From positions 434,001 to 498,000 of the forward strand of contig KB906738.1 of the NCBI GenBank assembly GCA_000381585.1: a stretch of DNA of 64,000 nt, written 5' to 3'. This document shows, one piece after another, positions 57,210 through 64,000 of the stretch. The notes under the pieces were generated by a model. It ran no database searches. It saw only the letters and a program-made list of their open reading frames with translations, and was not told the DNA's origin. The DNA is from Acidobacteriaceae bacterium KBS 83 (GTDB taxonomy: Bacteria > Acidobacteriota > Terriglobia > Terriglobales > Acidobacteriaceae). A program made the position numbers and the translations under genes. The number at the start of each line of letters is the position of its first letter. Positions within the stretch are counted from its first letter, which is position 1.

Positions 57210-58541
57210 CTACGGCGTCGTATCCCCTAGAACTCTGCTCAGTTCGTCGCGGGTCAGACGATAGTTCAGGCTTGCATCAAGCAATTTAGCCTGGGCCGTT
57301 ATCACTTGCGCCCGCGATGCATCGCGTTGTGATGCCATCACAATGCCGTGCTTGAATTGATCTTCGGTAAGGCGGGCGTTCTCCTGTCGTGCCGCCAAAT
57401 ATTCCTTCGCAACTTCGACCATGGCGCCGGTTGTTTCGAGCTTGTTGAAGATGGTGTTGACGCGCACTCCCACTTCGTCCCTCGCCCGCTCCATAGCCTG
57501 TTCCGCCTCCGACAGCTCCTCGCGCCGCTCGCGAACGAGCGCACGCCGCTTGCCTCCATCGAACAGATCGTAGCTGACGTGAACACCGAATGTTCCGAAG
57601 TTGTGAACGACGAAAGGAACGCCGTTCTGATAACTATGGCGAGCGAAGGCGGTTACGTCGGGTATGTATTCCGATTTCGCGGCATCGTGGGCAGCTCGCG
57701 CTTTCGCCACCTTCTGGATAGCTTCCTGGACTTCAGGGTTATCCTTCAGTGCCGTTTGGAGCGCGTCCTCGCGTGTTGGCACACTGAACGCGGCGTTGAC
57801 ATCAGGGTCAAGAACCAGTTTTGTGTTGAGTGGGAGCCCGAGCACATCGTTCAACTGAGTGTTCAGGTCCGAGATCTGCATATCGGCGGTCAACAATATC
57901 TGTTTGGCTTCGAGGGAGTTGGCGCGGCTTTCCACTACGGCTACCTGCAGCAGACTTCCGTTTTTTAACTGCTCGCCGTTTTCGGCCACACTTTCATTGC
58001 TGGACGTAATTTGCAGTTCTGCGGCCTTTCGCTGCAGCTGGATCGTAAGGAGCGAGTAGTAGAGTTGATGCACACTGTAACTAACGTCAGTCGAGGTCTT
58101 CCTCAGAGATGCTTTCGAGATCCCAACGTCGGCGGCAGCGATTTTATTAGCATCATGAACCCTGATGAGTTGCGTGAGTGGTTGCGAGAGTTGGGTGCCG
58201 CTGGATTGAAACGCATTGTTTCCTTGGGTTAGGTAAACCGTCGACGGAGGAATAAGTCCACTTCCCGGGATTGCGCCGAAGGCGCCTGGCGGCACCTGAA
58301 CTCGCTGGACTTCATTAACATATAAAGCGTTGGAATCATTGTGCAAGACTGGGAAGTAGTCGGATTTGGCGCCGCGTTGCTTCTGCGCTTGCGCCGCGAC
58401 GTCATACTGAGCGATTTTCACTGCACGGTTCTGACTCACGGCGAGGTCTATCGCCTCCTGCAACGTTATCTTCCGCTCCTGCCCACTTGCCGCGGAGACC
58501 ATTGTCAGGAGACAGGCGGCTATCATTGCACGTTTGCGCAT
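57210..58541 (-). CDS. TolC-family outer-membrane efflux protein
   Basis: 443 residues from the ATG at 58541 (AAGGGA nine bases upstream). A signal peptide (AMIAACLLTMVSAASG) precedes the OEP pattern: ITLQEAIDLAVSQNRAVKIAQYDV, long heptad-rich helices, and the structural repeat seen twice (LLTIQLQRKAAELQITSSN; VEVAKEYLAARQENARLTED). It should form the trimeric outer-membrane channel for the EmrAB-type pump encoded upstream in the same operon. It is the last of three minus-strand genes, starting 61 bases after the MFS stop. Confidence 0.94.
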   Translation of the reverse strand: MRKRAMIAACLLTMVSAASGQERKITLQEAIDLAVSQNRAVKIAQYDVAAQAQKQRGAKSDYFPVLHNDSNALYVNEVQRVQVPPGAFGAIPGSGLIPPSTVYLTQGNNAFQSSGTQLSQPLTQLIRVHDANKIAAADVGISKASLRKTSTDVSYSVHQLYYSLLTIQLQRKAAELQITSSNESVAENGEQLKNGSLLQVAVVESRANSLEAKQILLTADMQISDLNTQLNDVLGLPLNTKLVLDPDVNAAFSVPTREDALQTALKDNPEVQEAIQKVAKARAAHDAAKSEYIPDVTAFARHSYQNGVPFVVHNFGTFGVHVSYDLFDGGKRRALVRERREELSEAEQAMERARDEVGVRVNTIFNKLETTGAMVEVAKEYLAARQENARLTEDQFKHGIVMASQRDASRAQVITAQAKLLDASLNYRLTRDELSRVLGDTTP

Positions 58542-58602
58542 GGTTTCAATTCCCTTTCTCATATCCACGTCCGATTGCCGGTGCACGAAGGCGCCCATTT
58601 CA

Positions 58603-60210
58603 TCACATGTTCCTCAGGTCCTTGTAGCTAATCCGGACGGGTCTCAGGAGAAGCATGAGGAGCAGATAGCCGATAACCACCCACCCGATCAGGACGAATC
58701 CATCGCCGACAGCCAGTGTGTAGGCCTGGGCTCGCACCTGCTGGCCGAGAAGAGAGAGGGCGCGATGTTGTGCCTCCTCTGACCCATTGGAAGCTGGCAG
58801 CACTCCTCCGCTTAGCATCCGCAATCGGTCGTCAGTAAGCCAACTGCCAGCTTGCACCTGGAGACCGAGCATGTTGGAGTGAAATTTCTCCCGCACTGAA
58901 AGAAAACGGGTCATAGCAGCGACACCGATCTGACCGCCGAAGAGACGGCTAAAGTGCATGAATCCGGAGAGTGTGGCAGCATTGGCAGCGCTTGCGAGGG
59001 CGCCGGCTTCGAGCCCATCCACAACGATGCTGCCCACCAGGCCGACATATGAGCACGCGAGTCCGGTCGCGAGGAGGAGTTCCAGTTTCTCGAAGCTGTT
59101 TCCCGCCCATGATGTATCCAAATGTGCACAGGCCCAACAGCTTAGTGCGCCCAGCGTCAGCCCCGCCGCGAGGATCAACCGGGAGTTTGTGTAAATGATG
59201 CTGACGGCCACCACCAATACCAACAGGAACATCGGTACGGCTACCCATGCCAGGGTGTGGCCGGTCTCCAGCGGCCGATAGCGTTGAATGTTGCCAAGAA
59301 ACCCGGGAACGAGCACAATTGCGGCCAAATGCATGAACTTGAACACAAATATGGACAGGGCCAGGATGATGATGTTTCGGGTGTTTAGGAAGTCAAGCTT
59401 CAGGATTGGGTTGGGCTGGATGAGTCGTCTCACAAGCGCCGCGGCCAGAAACAAAACTCCCGTGACGGACATTGCGACGATTGTGCCGGAGTGGAACCAG
59501 TCCAGCCGCTCGCCCTGATCCAAGGCCCCATACAATAAGGCCAGGCCCAAGCTGAAGTAGGTGAACCCCCGCCAGCTCGGCCGCGGGTCCAAGGAAGGCC
59601 GACGTGGTATTCCGAAGTAGACGCAGACCATCATCACCGGCGCGAAAAGCGCGGCTGTCCAGAAGATCCAGCGCCAGGACAGGTGCTCGATGTACCACCC
59701 CTCCTGCAAGGAGGCAATGTTACTGACGAAGACGATGTCCGCCGCATAGGCCGCAATCCCGAAGATGATCAGCCGCTTCGGAAGGGTGGTCAACACGAAG
59801 GTCATGGTGAGTGAGTAGAAAGTGCCTGACGCAATGCCTGCGACCACCACCAGCGTCAACATCACCGGGTAGTTCGGCGCAAATGGCAGCAGGAGAGAGG
59901 TGAGCATAAAGATCGCCGCGGCCGGTAACAGAATCCTTCGCGGGCCCCAGTAAGCGTTCAGAAAGACGACGAAAACGCCGCTGAACATCATCGCCATATT
60001 GAGCGCCGTCGGAATCCAAGAAGCCTCATCGAAACCAAGGCCCAAAGAGCCCCGCAGATCCGGGAGACCGACGCTCAGTAAACGGCTGTTCAGCGTGGCG
60101 AGCCCAGCGCCAAGAAAAACGGCCAAAATTCCCACGTATGGATTGGTCGCGAGTTGGGCTCGAGCGGGCTGCGCAGGAGAGGATTGCGGTCTTCGCACCG
60201 TTGTGCTCAT
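58603..60210 (-). CDS. DHA2/EmrB-type major facilitator drug transporter
   Basis: 535 residues, 14 hydrophobic segments. Start region NPYVGILAVFLGAGLATLNSRLLSVGLPDL and DEASWIPTALNMAMMFSG match the DHA2 family; the A-like loop reads WGPRRIL, and motif C appears in helix 5 (VVVAGIASGTFYSL). It is a proton-driven exporter that works with the upstream membrane-fusion protein and the downstream TolC. Substrates cannot be read from sequence. Its start lies 21 bases after the fusion-protein stop. Confidence 0.93.
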   Translation of the reverse strand: MSTTVRRPQSSPAQPARAQLATNPYVGILAVFLGAGLATLNSRLLSVGLPDLRGSLGLGFDEASWIPTALNMAMMFSGVFVVFLNAYWGPRRILLPAAAIFMLTSLLLPFAPNYPVMLTLVVVAGIASGTFYSLTMTFVLTTLPKRLIIFGIAAYAADIVFVSNIASLQEGWYIEHLSWRWIFWTAALFAPVMMVCVYFGIPRRPSLDPRPSWRGFTYFSLGLALLYGALDQGERLDWFHSGTIVAMSVTGVLFLAAALVRRLIQPNPILKLDFLNTRNIIILALSIFVFKFMHLAAIVLVPGFLGNIQRYRPLETGHTLAWVAVPMFLLVLVVAVSIIYTNSRLILAAGLTLGALSCWACAHLDTSWAGNSFEKLELLLATGLACSYVGLVGSIVVDGLEAGALASAANAATLSGFMHFSRLFGGQIGVAAMTRFLSVREKFHSNMLGLQVQAGSWLTDDRLRMLSGGVLPASNGSEEAQHRALSLLGQQVRAQAYTLAVGDGFVLIGWVVIGYLLLMLLLRPVRISYKDLRNM

Positions 60211-60231
60211 CGTCTGTCCTGATCCTGGCTT

Positions 60232-61449
60232 TTAGCGATTAGCCTTTGTGTAAACCGTGGCGATAACGGACATTCCCGGACGCAGGCTTTCGGCTATGCG
60301 GCTGTCTGGATCGAGCGTGATCTTCACGGGGATTCGCTGCGTGACTTTGGTGAAGTTGCCGGTCGAGTTGTCGGGTGGAAGAAGCGCGAATGCCGAGCCG
60401 CTGGCGGGAGAAAGACTGGCGACTTTGCCACGTAACACGACGCCGGGGAACGCATCGATCTTGATCTCCGCGGCGTCTCCCACACGAACGCGGCGGAGCT
60501 GCGTTTCACGATAGTTCGCCAGTACCCATACGTCGTCTTCGACCAGAGAGATCACCTGTGTTCCCGGATTGACCATCTGTCCCGGACGCACCTTCCTCTC
60601 GCCCACCACTCCGTCTGTCGGAGCACTGATTCGGGTGTAGTCCAGGCTGCTGCGCGCTGCGGCCAGCGCAGCCTTATGGGCCGCGAGGCTGGCGGCCAGT
60701 TGCGCCTCACTGGACTTGAGCACGAGAAGTCCTCTATGTTCGGCTTCAACCGCAGCTTCGCTGCTCAGAAGCGCTGCGTTGCTTTCCTGCAGTGAGGCCT
60801 GAGCAGCTGCCAATTGTGCTCGAGAGCCCTCCTCCTGAGCGACTGCCTGTTCAAGTTTCTGCTGGGTTGTGGAAGCGGTGGAGATGAGAGCTTCCTGCCG
60901 GCGGCGCTCGGGAAGCGTACTGCCAAGCGCCGCCTGAGCGGCATCGATATGAGCTTTCGCAGCCAGAATCCCCGACTTTGCCTGGTCAACCGCAGTCACG
61001 GCGCGATCGATTTTCGTTTCCTGCAATTGCTCCTGCCGCTGGTTGTCTTCAATGGCTGCATCCGCCGCAGCTACGCCGGCTTCGGCCTGCGCTACCTGCG
61101 CCTGAAAGTCGTCGTCCTTAAGCTGGACGAGAAGCTCTCCTGCTTTCACATGCTGGTAGTCAGACACATTCACCTTCGCCACCACGGCGGAGACCTTCGT
61201 GCTCAGCGGGGTCAGATCCGCATGCAGGTAAGCATCGTCGGTCGTCTGTTTGGAAGATCCTGCTGTCCAGTCGTTCCACTTCCCCGTGATCGTGAGGAAC
61301 AGGACCACCGCAAGGAGGAAGACCAGAACGGGTACTCCCGAGCTCGGCCACTTCCGCTGGGTCTTTGGCGCGACTTGCGGTTTTGCTTGCTCAGTCGTGG
61401 CAGCCTTCGCGGATTCTTTTGTTGTAGTATTTGCTGCTTCCATAGCCAC
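60232..61449 (-). CDS. HlyD/EmrA-type membrane-fusion protein
   Basis: 405 residues from a GTG at 61449 (GGGGT six bases upstream; an ATG two codons later is possible). A Lys/Ala-rich cytoplasmic tail leads to one helix (VPVLVFLLAVVLFLTITG). The lipoyl half motif is TTDDAYLHADLTPLSTKVSA. A long Ala/Gln-rich coiled-coil hairpin follows (about 120-250), then the second lipoyl half (SLDYTRISAPTDGVVGERKVRPGQMV) and the beta-barrel domain. It links the MFS pump to TolC. It is the first gene of the efflux operon; no regulator is adjacent in the window. Confidence 0.94.
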   Translation of the reverse strand: MAMEAANTTTKESAKAATTEQAKPQVAPKTQRKWPSSGVPVLVFLLAVVLFLTITGKWNDWTAGSSKQTTDDAYLHADLTPLSTKVSAVVAKVNVSDYQHVKAGELLVQLKDDDFQAQVAQAEAGVAAADAAIEDNQRQEQLQETKIDRAVTAVDQAKSGILAAKAHIDAAQAALGSTLPERRRQEALISTASTTQQKLEQAVAQEEGSRAQLAAAQASLQESNAALLSSEAAVEAEHRGLLVLKSSEAQLAASLAAHKAALAAARSSLDYTRISAPTDGVVGERKVRPGQMVNPGTQVISLVEDDVWVLANYRETQLRRVRVGDAAEIKIDAFPGVVLRGKVASLSPASGSAFALLPPDNSTGNFTKVTQRIPVKITLDPDSRIAESLRPGMSVIATVYTKANR

Positions 61450-62594
61450 TGTTCACCCCATCTCGAAACACAATCCGAAAACATCTCTGGATCAACCCGA
61501 CATCCTGTCTGAGAATTCCTGTGTTCGTCGCATAAACGTGGGCGAAGTCCCAGCGGGGCATGTCCGAGGTCGCCTCTAATTCATTGCAACGTGAGTGCCA
61601 ATCTGTTGATGAAAAAATACTTCTGCAAATGGTTGAGTTGGAACGCCCGCTGTTCGTCGATCGTGCCAATTTACAATCAAGTACCAGAATCAGCTGCCGA
61701 CCTGTTGGCACCTTGCCACGCATCCGGCTTCACGTGAATTGGCGTTTGCCTCTGACCTGTTCGCGTGTGAAATTTGCAATCGCTTTACTGTGACGCTCTG
61801 GCTTCAGGTCTGACCAATCTCCTTAACGAGACGCAATGGCCTCACACGACAATGCAGTTCGCAACCTACCTGCGCACGGCTCCTAACCGTGGGAACGTCT
61901 GCCCAGATTCCGGTGGACTTCAAGCCAATTCCCTATTCTGTCGGGTTACAATATGCGGACTAAACTGCTTCGATTTCCAGCCCTGGGAGTTCCTTCGCAA
62001 ATGTTCGGGGGACGCGGTGTCCTTTCTTCCCGAAGAAGTGCACGTTAGCTGCCACATTGACCCAAGCCGGGACCGTGCAATGGATTCAATTCAATGGGAG
62101 GTCTGTTCTGTTCTCTCGCGGCGAACCGAATCGATTGAACGGAAACAATTACCCGCGGCGCTCCCGGGAACGAATAGATGCTCACAGTTACTGAGGTAGC
62201 TCGCTTTCAGGGGTTCGTTATTCACTTCACTTCAAAGAGGCTGAGATAAGGGACGTCAATCATTCAGCAGTTGTTGGCGGGCCACCATTCTCTGTTTGCG
62301 GTAGACACTTATTTCCAGCCACTTGCAATGGCCATTGCTTTGCACTATCGACAACCACAGGGCACCGCCGATTCGGAGGGCGCTTGATACTTGATTGGCT
62401 GGTTCTGGTAGTTGCATTCGTGGCCACGTCCCTGAGGCTCGCGGCTGTCCGGACTGATTTAGATGCGGTCGGAACTGACGATGAACAGGAGCCTCTGTCA
62501 ACTTCAGGCCCAGCCAAGAGCGCAGACTAAATGACAGTCACAGCACTGGTCAGTTTGCCCTCTAATTTCCCGGTTGGAGAAGAGAAAGACACTC
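61450..62594. other. long intergenic region upstream of the efflux operon
   Basis: About 1.1 kb. The promoter of the minus-strand efflux operon is expected near its left end and that of the UspA-like gene near its right end. Several short ORFs occur (for example 61774-62199, plus), but their translations look random and lack ribosome sites. No tRNA, repeat or known motif was recognised. Confidence 0.4.
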
Positions 62595-63029
62595 ATGTTT
62601 AAGAGGATCGTTGTCGCCTATAACGAATCTCCTGAAGCCGGCCGTGCATTGGCATCTGCGATTCAGCTGGCCAAGCTTGTGGAAGCCGAACTGCAGGTCG
62701 TCACAGTCGTGCAAGAACTGCCCGCTTACACGGCATATGCCACTGCAGGTGACTCTTCTCTTACACGGACATTACGCGAAGATCGGAGTCAACGTTATGA
62801 ACAAATGCAGGCCGCAGTTCGCGAGACTGCATTACGCGAGGGCGTAGCACCGGTAACTCACCTTCTGGAGGGAGACGAAGTTGATGCACTTGTAGGTTTC
62901 CTGCTTCGCGATAGGCCCGACCTCCTCGTTATTGGACTCCATCCTCACGCGTCCCACGTGTCGCGTCTTTGGAGTACGGTCTATGGAATTGCACAGGACG
63001 CCCCCTGCAGTGTTCTTGGAGTCCACTGA
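62595..63029 (+). CDS. universal stress protein (UspA) family
   Basis: 144 residues from the ATG at 62595; a TTG seven codons upstream is the alternative. The Usp fold is clear: FKRIVVAYNESPEAGRALASAI at the start, a middle ELQVVTVVQELP, then DLLVIGLHPHASHVSRLWS and the last strand APCSVLGVH. The ATP-binding Usp signature G-x2-G-x9-G-S/T is not kept after VIGLH, so it probably belongs to the non-ATP-binding group. It appears monocistronic. Stress-related roles are usual for the family. Confidence 0.9.
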   Translation: MFKRIVVAYNESPEAGRALASAIQLAKLVEAELQVVTVVQELPAYTAYATAGDSSLTRTLREDRSQRYEQMQAAVRETALREGVAPVTHLLEGDEVDALVGFLLRDRPDLLVIGLHPHASHVSRLWSTVYGIAQDAPCSVLGVH

Positions 63030-63256
63030 ATGCATCTTCGATACCCATTGCAGCCCTTCGCGGTGGTTGCACTGTTCTTAACCGCTTTGAGGTGGTTAGA
63101 GTCTGCCCGAGATTGGCATCAGCAGAACCACTTCACTACATGTGCGGAGCCGCGCCAGACCAACAATCATGCGTGAACAAGATATCGCCCGGCTACTAGC
63201 TAATCTGGGCCGGATGGAATGGACCGGACGTTTTGATTTCAAACTGAGGTATGTCA

Positions 63257-63892
63257 ATGACGCCATTTGTCTCAGAAGCAAGCTGCGTCGCGACAAGCGA
63301 TAGCCCCGAAACACTCGGAGACGGACTGCTCGTAGCGGCAAGATCCGGTGACCGCAACGCCTTCATTGCGCTCTGCGAAGGCCACGCAGGTAGGGTTGTC
63401 GGTAAGGTATACCAAATTACACGGAATTGGCAGGATGCGGAAGATGTGCTTCAGGAATCCTTCCTGAAAGCCTTTATTCACTTGAAGGACTTCGAAGGTA
63501 GATCCAGTTTCTCATCATGGCTTACAAGAATTTCCATCAACACGGCGCTCATGCTTCTACGCAAGAAGCGCTTCTCGGAGATTCCGATCGATTATCTCTA
63601 TGAAGATCGTGACACTTGCCACAGATGGGAACCTCGCGATAGTAAAGAGGATCCTGAGAGTGGCTGCGTTCGTCGGGAGAGGGAGAAATTACTCAGGCGA
63701 GCGATCCTTCGGCTTCCACCCATCTTCCGCGAAGTAATCGAGATGCGACATGTGCAAGATCGGTCAATGCGTGAGATCGCACAGACCCTGGGCATTTCGG
63801 AGGCAGCAGCGAAAGCAAGGCTGTTCCGTGCAAAAACAGTGTTGCGCGCATCGATTACGTTGAAAGGGATCAGGCGATCGGAAGACGATTAG
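63257..63892 (+). CDS. RNA polymerase sigma-70 family, ECF subfamily sigma factor
   Basis: 211 residues from the ATG at 63257, where GAGG is seven bases upstream; the ATG at 63251 is only one base from it. Region 2 is DAEDVLQESFLKAFIHLKDFEGRSSFSSWL and then RISINTALMLLRKKR (core binding and -10 recognition). Region 4 is LPPIFREVIEMRHVQDRSMREIAQTLGIS, then AAAKARLFRAK (HTH for -35). The gene following at the window edge could be an anti-sigma factor, but only about 30 codons are visible and they show no zinc-binding signature. Confidence 0.93.
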   Translation: MTPFVSEASCVATSDSPETLGDGLLVAARSGDRNAFIALCEGHAGRVVGKVYQITRNWQDAEDVLQESFLKAFIHLKDFEGRSSFSSWLTRISINTALMLLRKKRFSEIPIDYLYEDRDTCHRWEPRDSKEDPESGCVRREREKLLRRAILRLPPIFREVIEMRHVQDRSMREIAQTLGISEAAAKARLFRAKTVLRASITLKGIRRSEDD

Positions 63893-63902
63893 TTAGCGAG
63901 CG

Positions 63903-64000
63903 ATGATTGACACAGACAACTACCATGCGACTACCTTCCAGGCTGCAGGACCACGGACTTTCGGAACGAGCCGCGCTCCTGTCAAGTGCGAACGGAATGA
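63903..64000 (+). CDS. possible start of a downstream ORF (partial)
   Basis: An ATG ten bases after the ECF sigma stop opens a frame to the window edge (MIDTDNYHATTFQAAG...). The ribosome site is weak and 32 codons are too few to recognise a family. Position after an ECF factor is where an anti-sigma gene often lies. Confidence 0.25.
   Translation, partial: MIDTDNYHATTFQAAGPRTFGTSRAPVKCERN

Noticed and set aside
61774-62199. Plus-strand ORF (141 codons) in the gap before the UspA gene
   Set aside because: No ribosome site, random-looking Cys/Ser-rich translation and no family motif.
63169-63303. 44-codon plus-strand frame upstream of the ECF sigma gene
   Set aside because: It overlaps the sigma start out of frame and lacks a ribosome site.

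Overview
The window looks like chromosomal DNA of an Acidobacteriota bacterium (Terriglobia-like). The sequence-based reasons are an Oar-like TonB receptor with an N-terminal carboxypeptidase-regulatory domain, an omega-like/sigma-like small gene pair of a kind I associate with this phylum, dense Tat-exported sugar enzymes, and a caa3-type oxidase operon fused to bc-type components. The lineage is an inference from gene content and has not been tested by phylogeny.

Layout. 1-6.5 kb (minus strand): a carbohydrate operon running nagB-like deaminase, Tat-exported Gfo/Idh/MocA protein, Tat-exported dienelactone-hydrolase-like enzyme, Tat-exported putative glycosidase, a small ORF, then a GH2 beta-galactosidase that leaves the left edge. 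A LacI-family-type palindrome lies just before the GH2 gene. 7.0-13.3 kb: a signalling block with a seven-module hybrid histidine kinase, an adjoining REC-SpoIIE/PP2C phosphatase, and an opposing cyclic-nucleotide-domain histidine kinase. 13.6-15.3 kb: a secreted hypothetical protein and gene remnants. 15.4-19.5 kb: DoxX, a dolichol-phosphate-mannose-synthase-like GT2, a DUF2064/TIGR04282 transferase, a polytopic GT87-like enzyme and a secreted protein, tightly packed. 19.6-22.7 kb: a TusA-like/radical SAM fusion facing a PhnD-like binding protein and an acyl-CoA-dehydrogenase-like flavoprotein.

22.7-24.1 kb is a scar: a frameshifted AAA ATPase next to the 3' part of a tRNA-Asn gene. Next come an NDH-2 gene and, at 26.3-35.2 kb, a nine-gene respiratory operon (coxB, coxA, coxC, membrane protein, dihaem cytochrome c lipoprotein, Rieske, cytochrome b-c fusion, ctaG, ctaB). 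A truncated IS1182-type transposase precedes a minus-strand C4/TCA block (sdhC-sdhA-sdhB-fumC, with malic enzyme and pyruvate:quinone oxidase upstream). 45.4-46.1 kb is a gene graveyard with an isochorismatase fragment and a kinase fragment. It is followed by the omega-like/sigma-like pair and a K+ channel with a small membrane protein.

49.0-56.3 kb is a co-directional cluster: TonB receptor, LolA-like protein, inositol-phosphate-cytidylyltransferase-like enzyme, a 793-residue fusion (flippase-like membrane domain + degenerate nucleotidyltransferase + CDP-alcohol phosphotransferase), and an endonuclease/exonuclease/phosphatase-family enzyme. Together these could make and move a CDP-polyol-derived lipid or glycan head group; this is the best candidate here for an undescribed pathway. 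57.2-61.4 kb is an EmrAB-TolC-type efflux operon, and the right end holds a UspA-like protein and an ECF sigma factor.

Start codons were re-chosen from Shine-Dalgarno spacing wherever the longest ORF was implausible. Several intergenic stretches of 0.3-1.1 kb hold nothing I can recognise.
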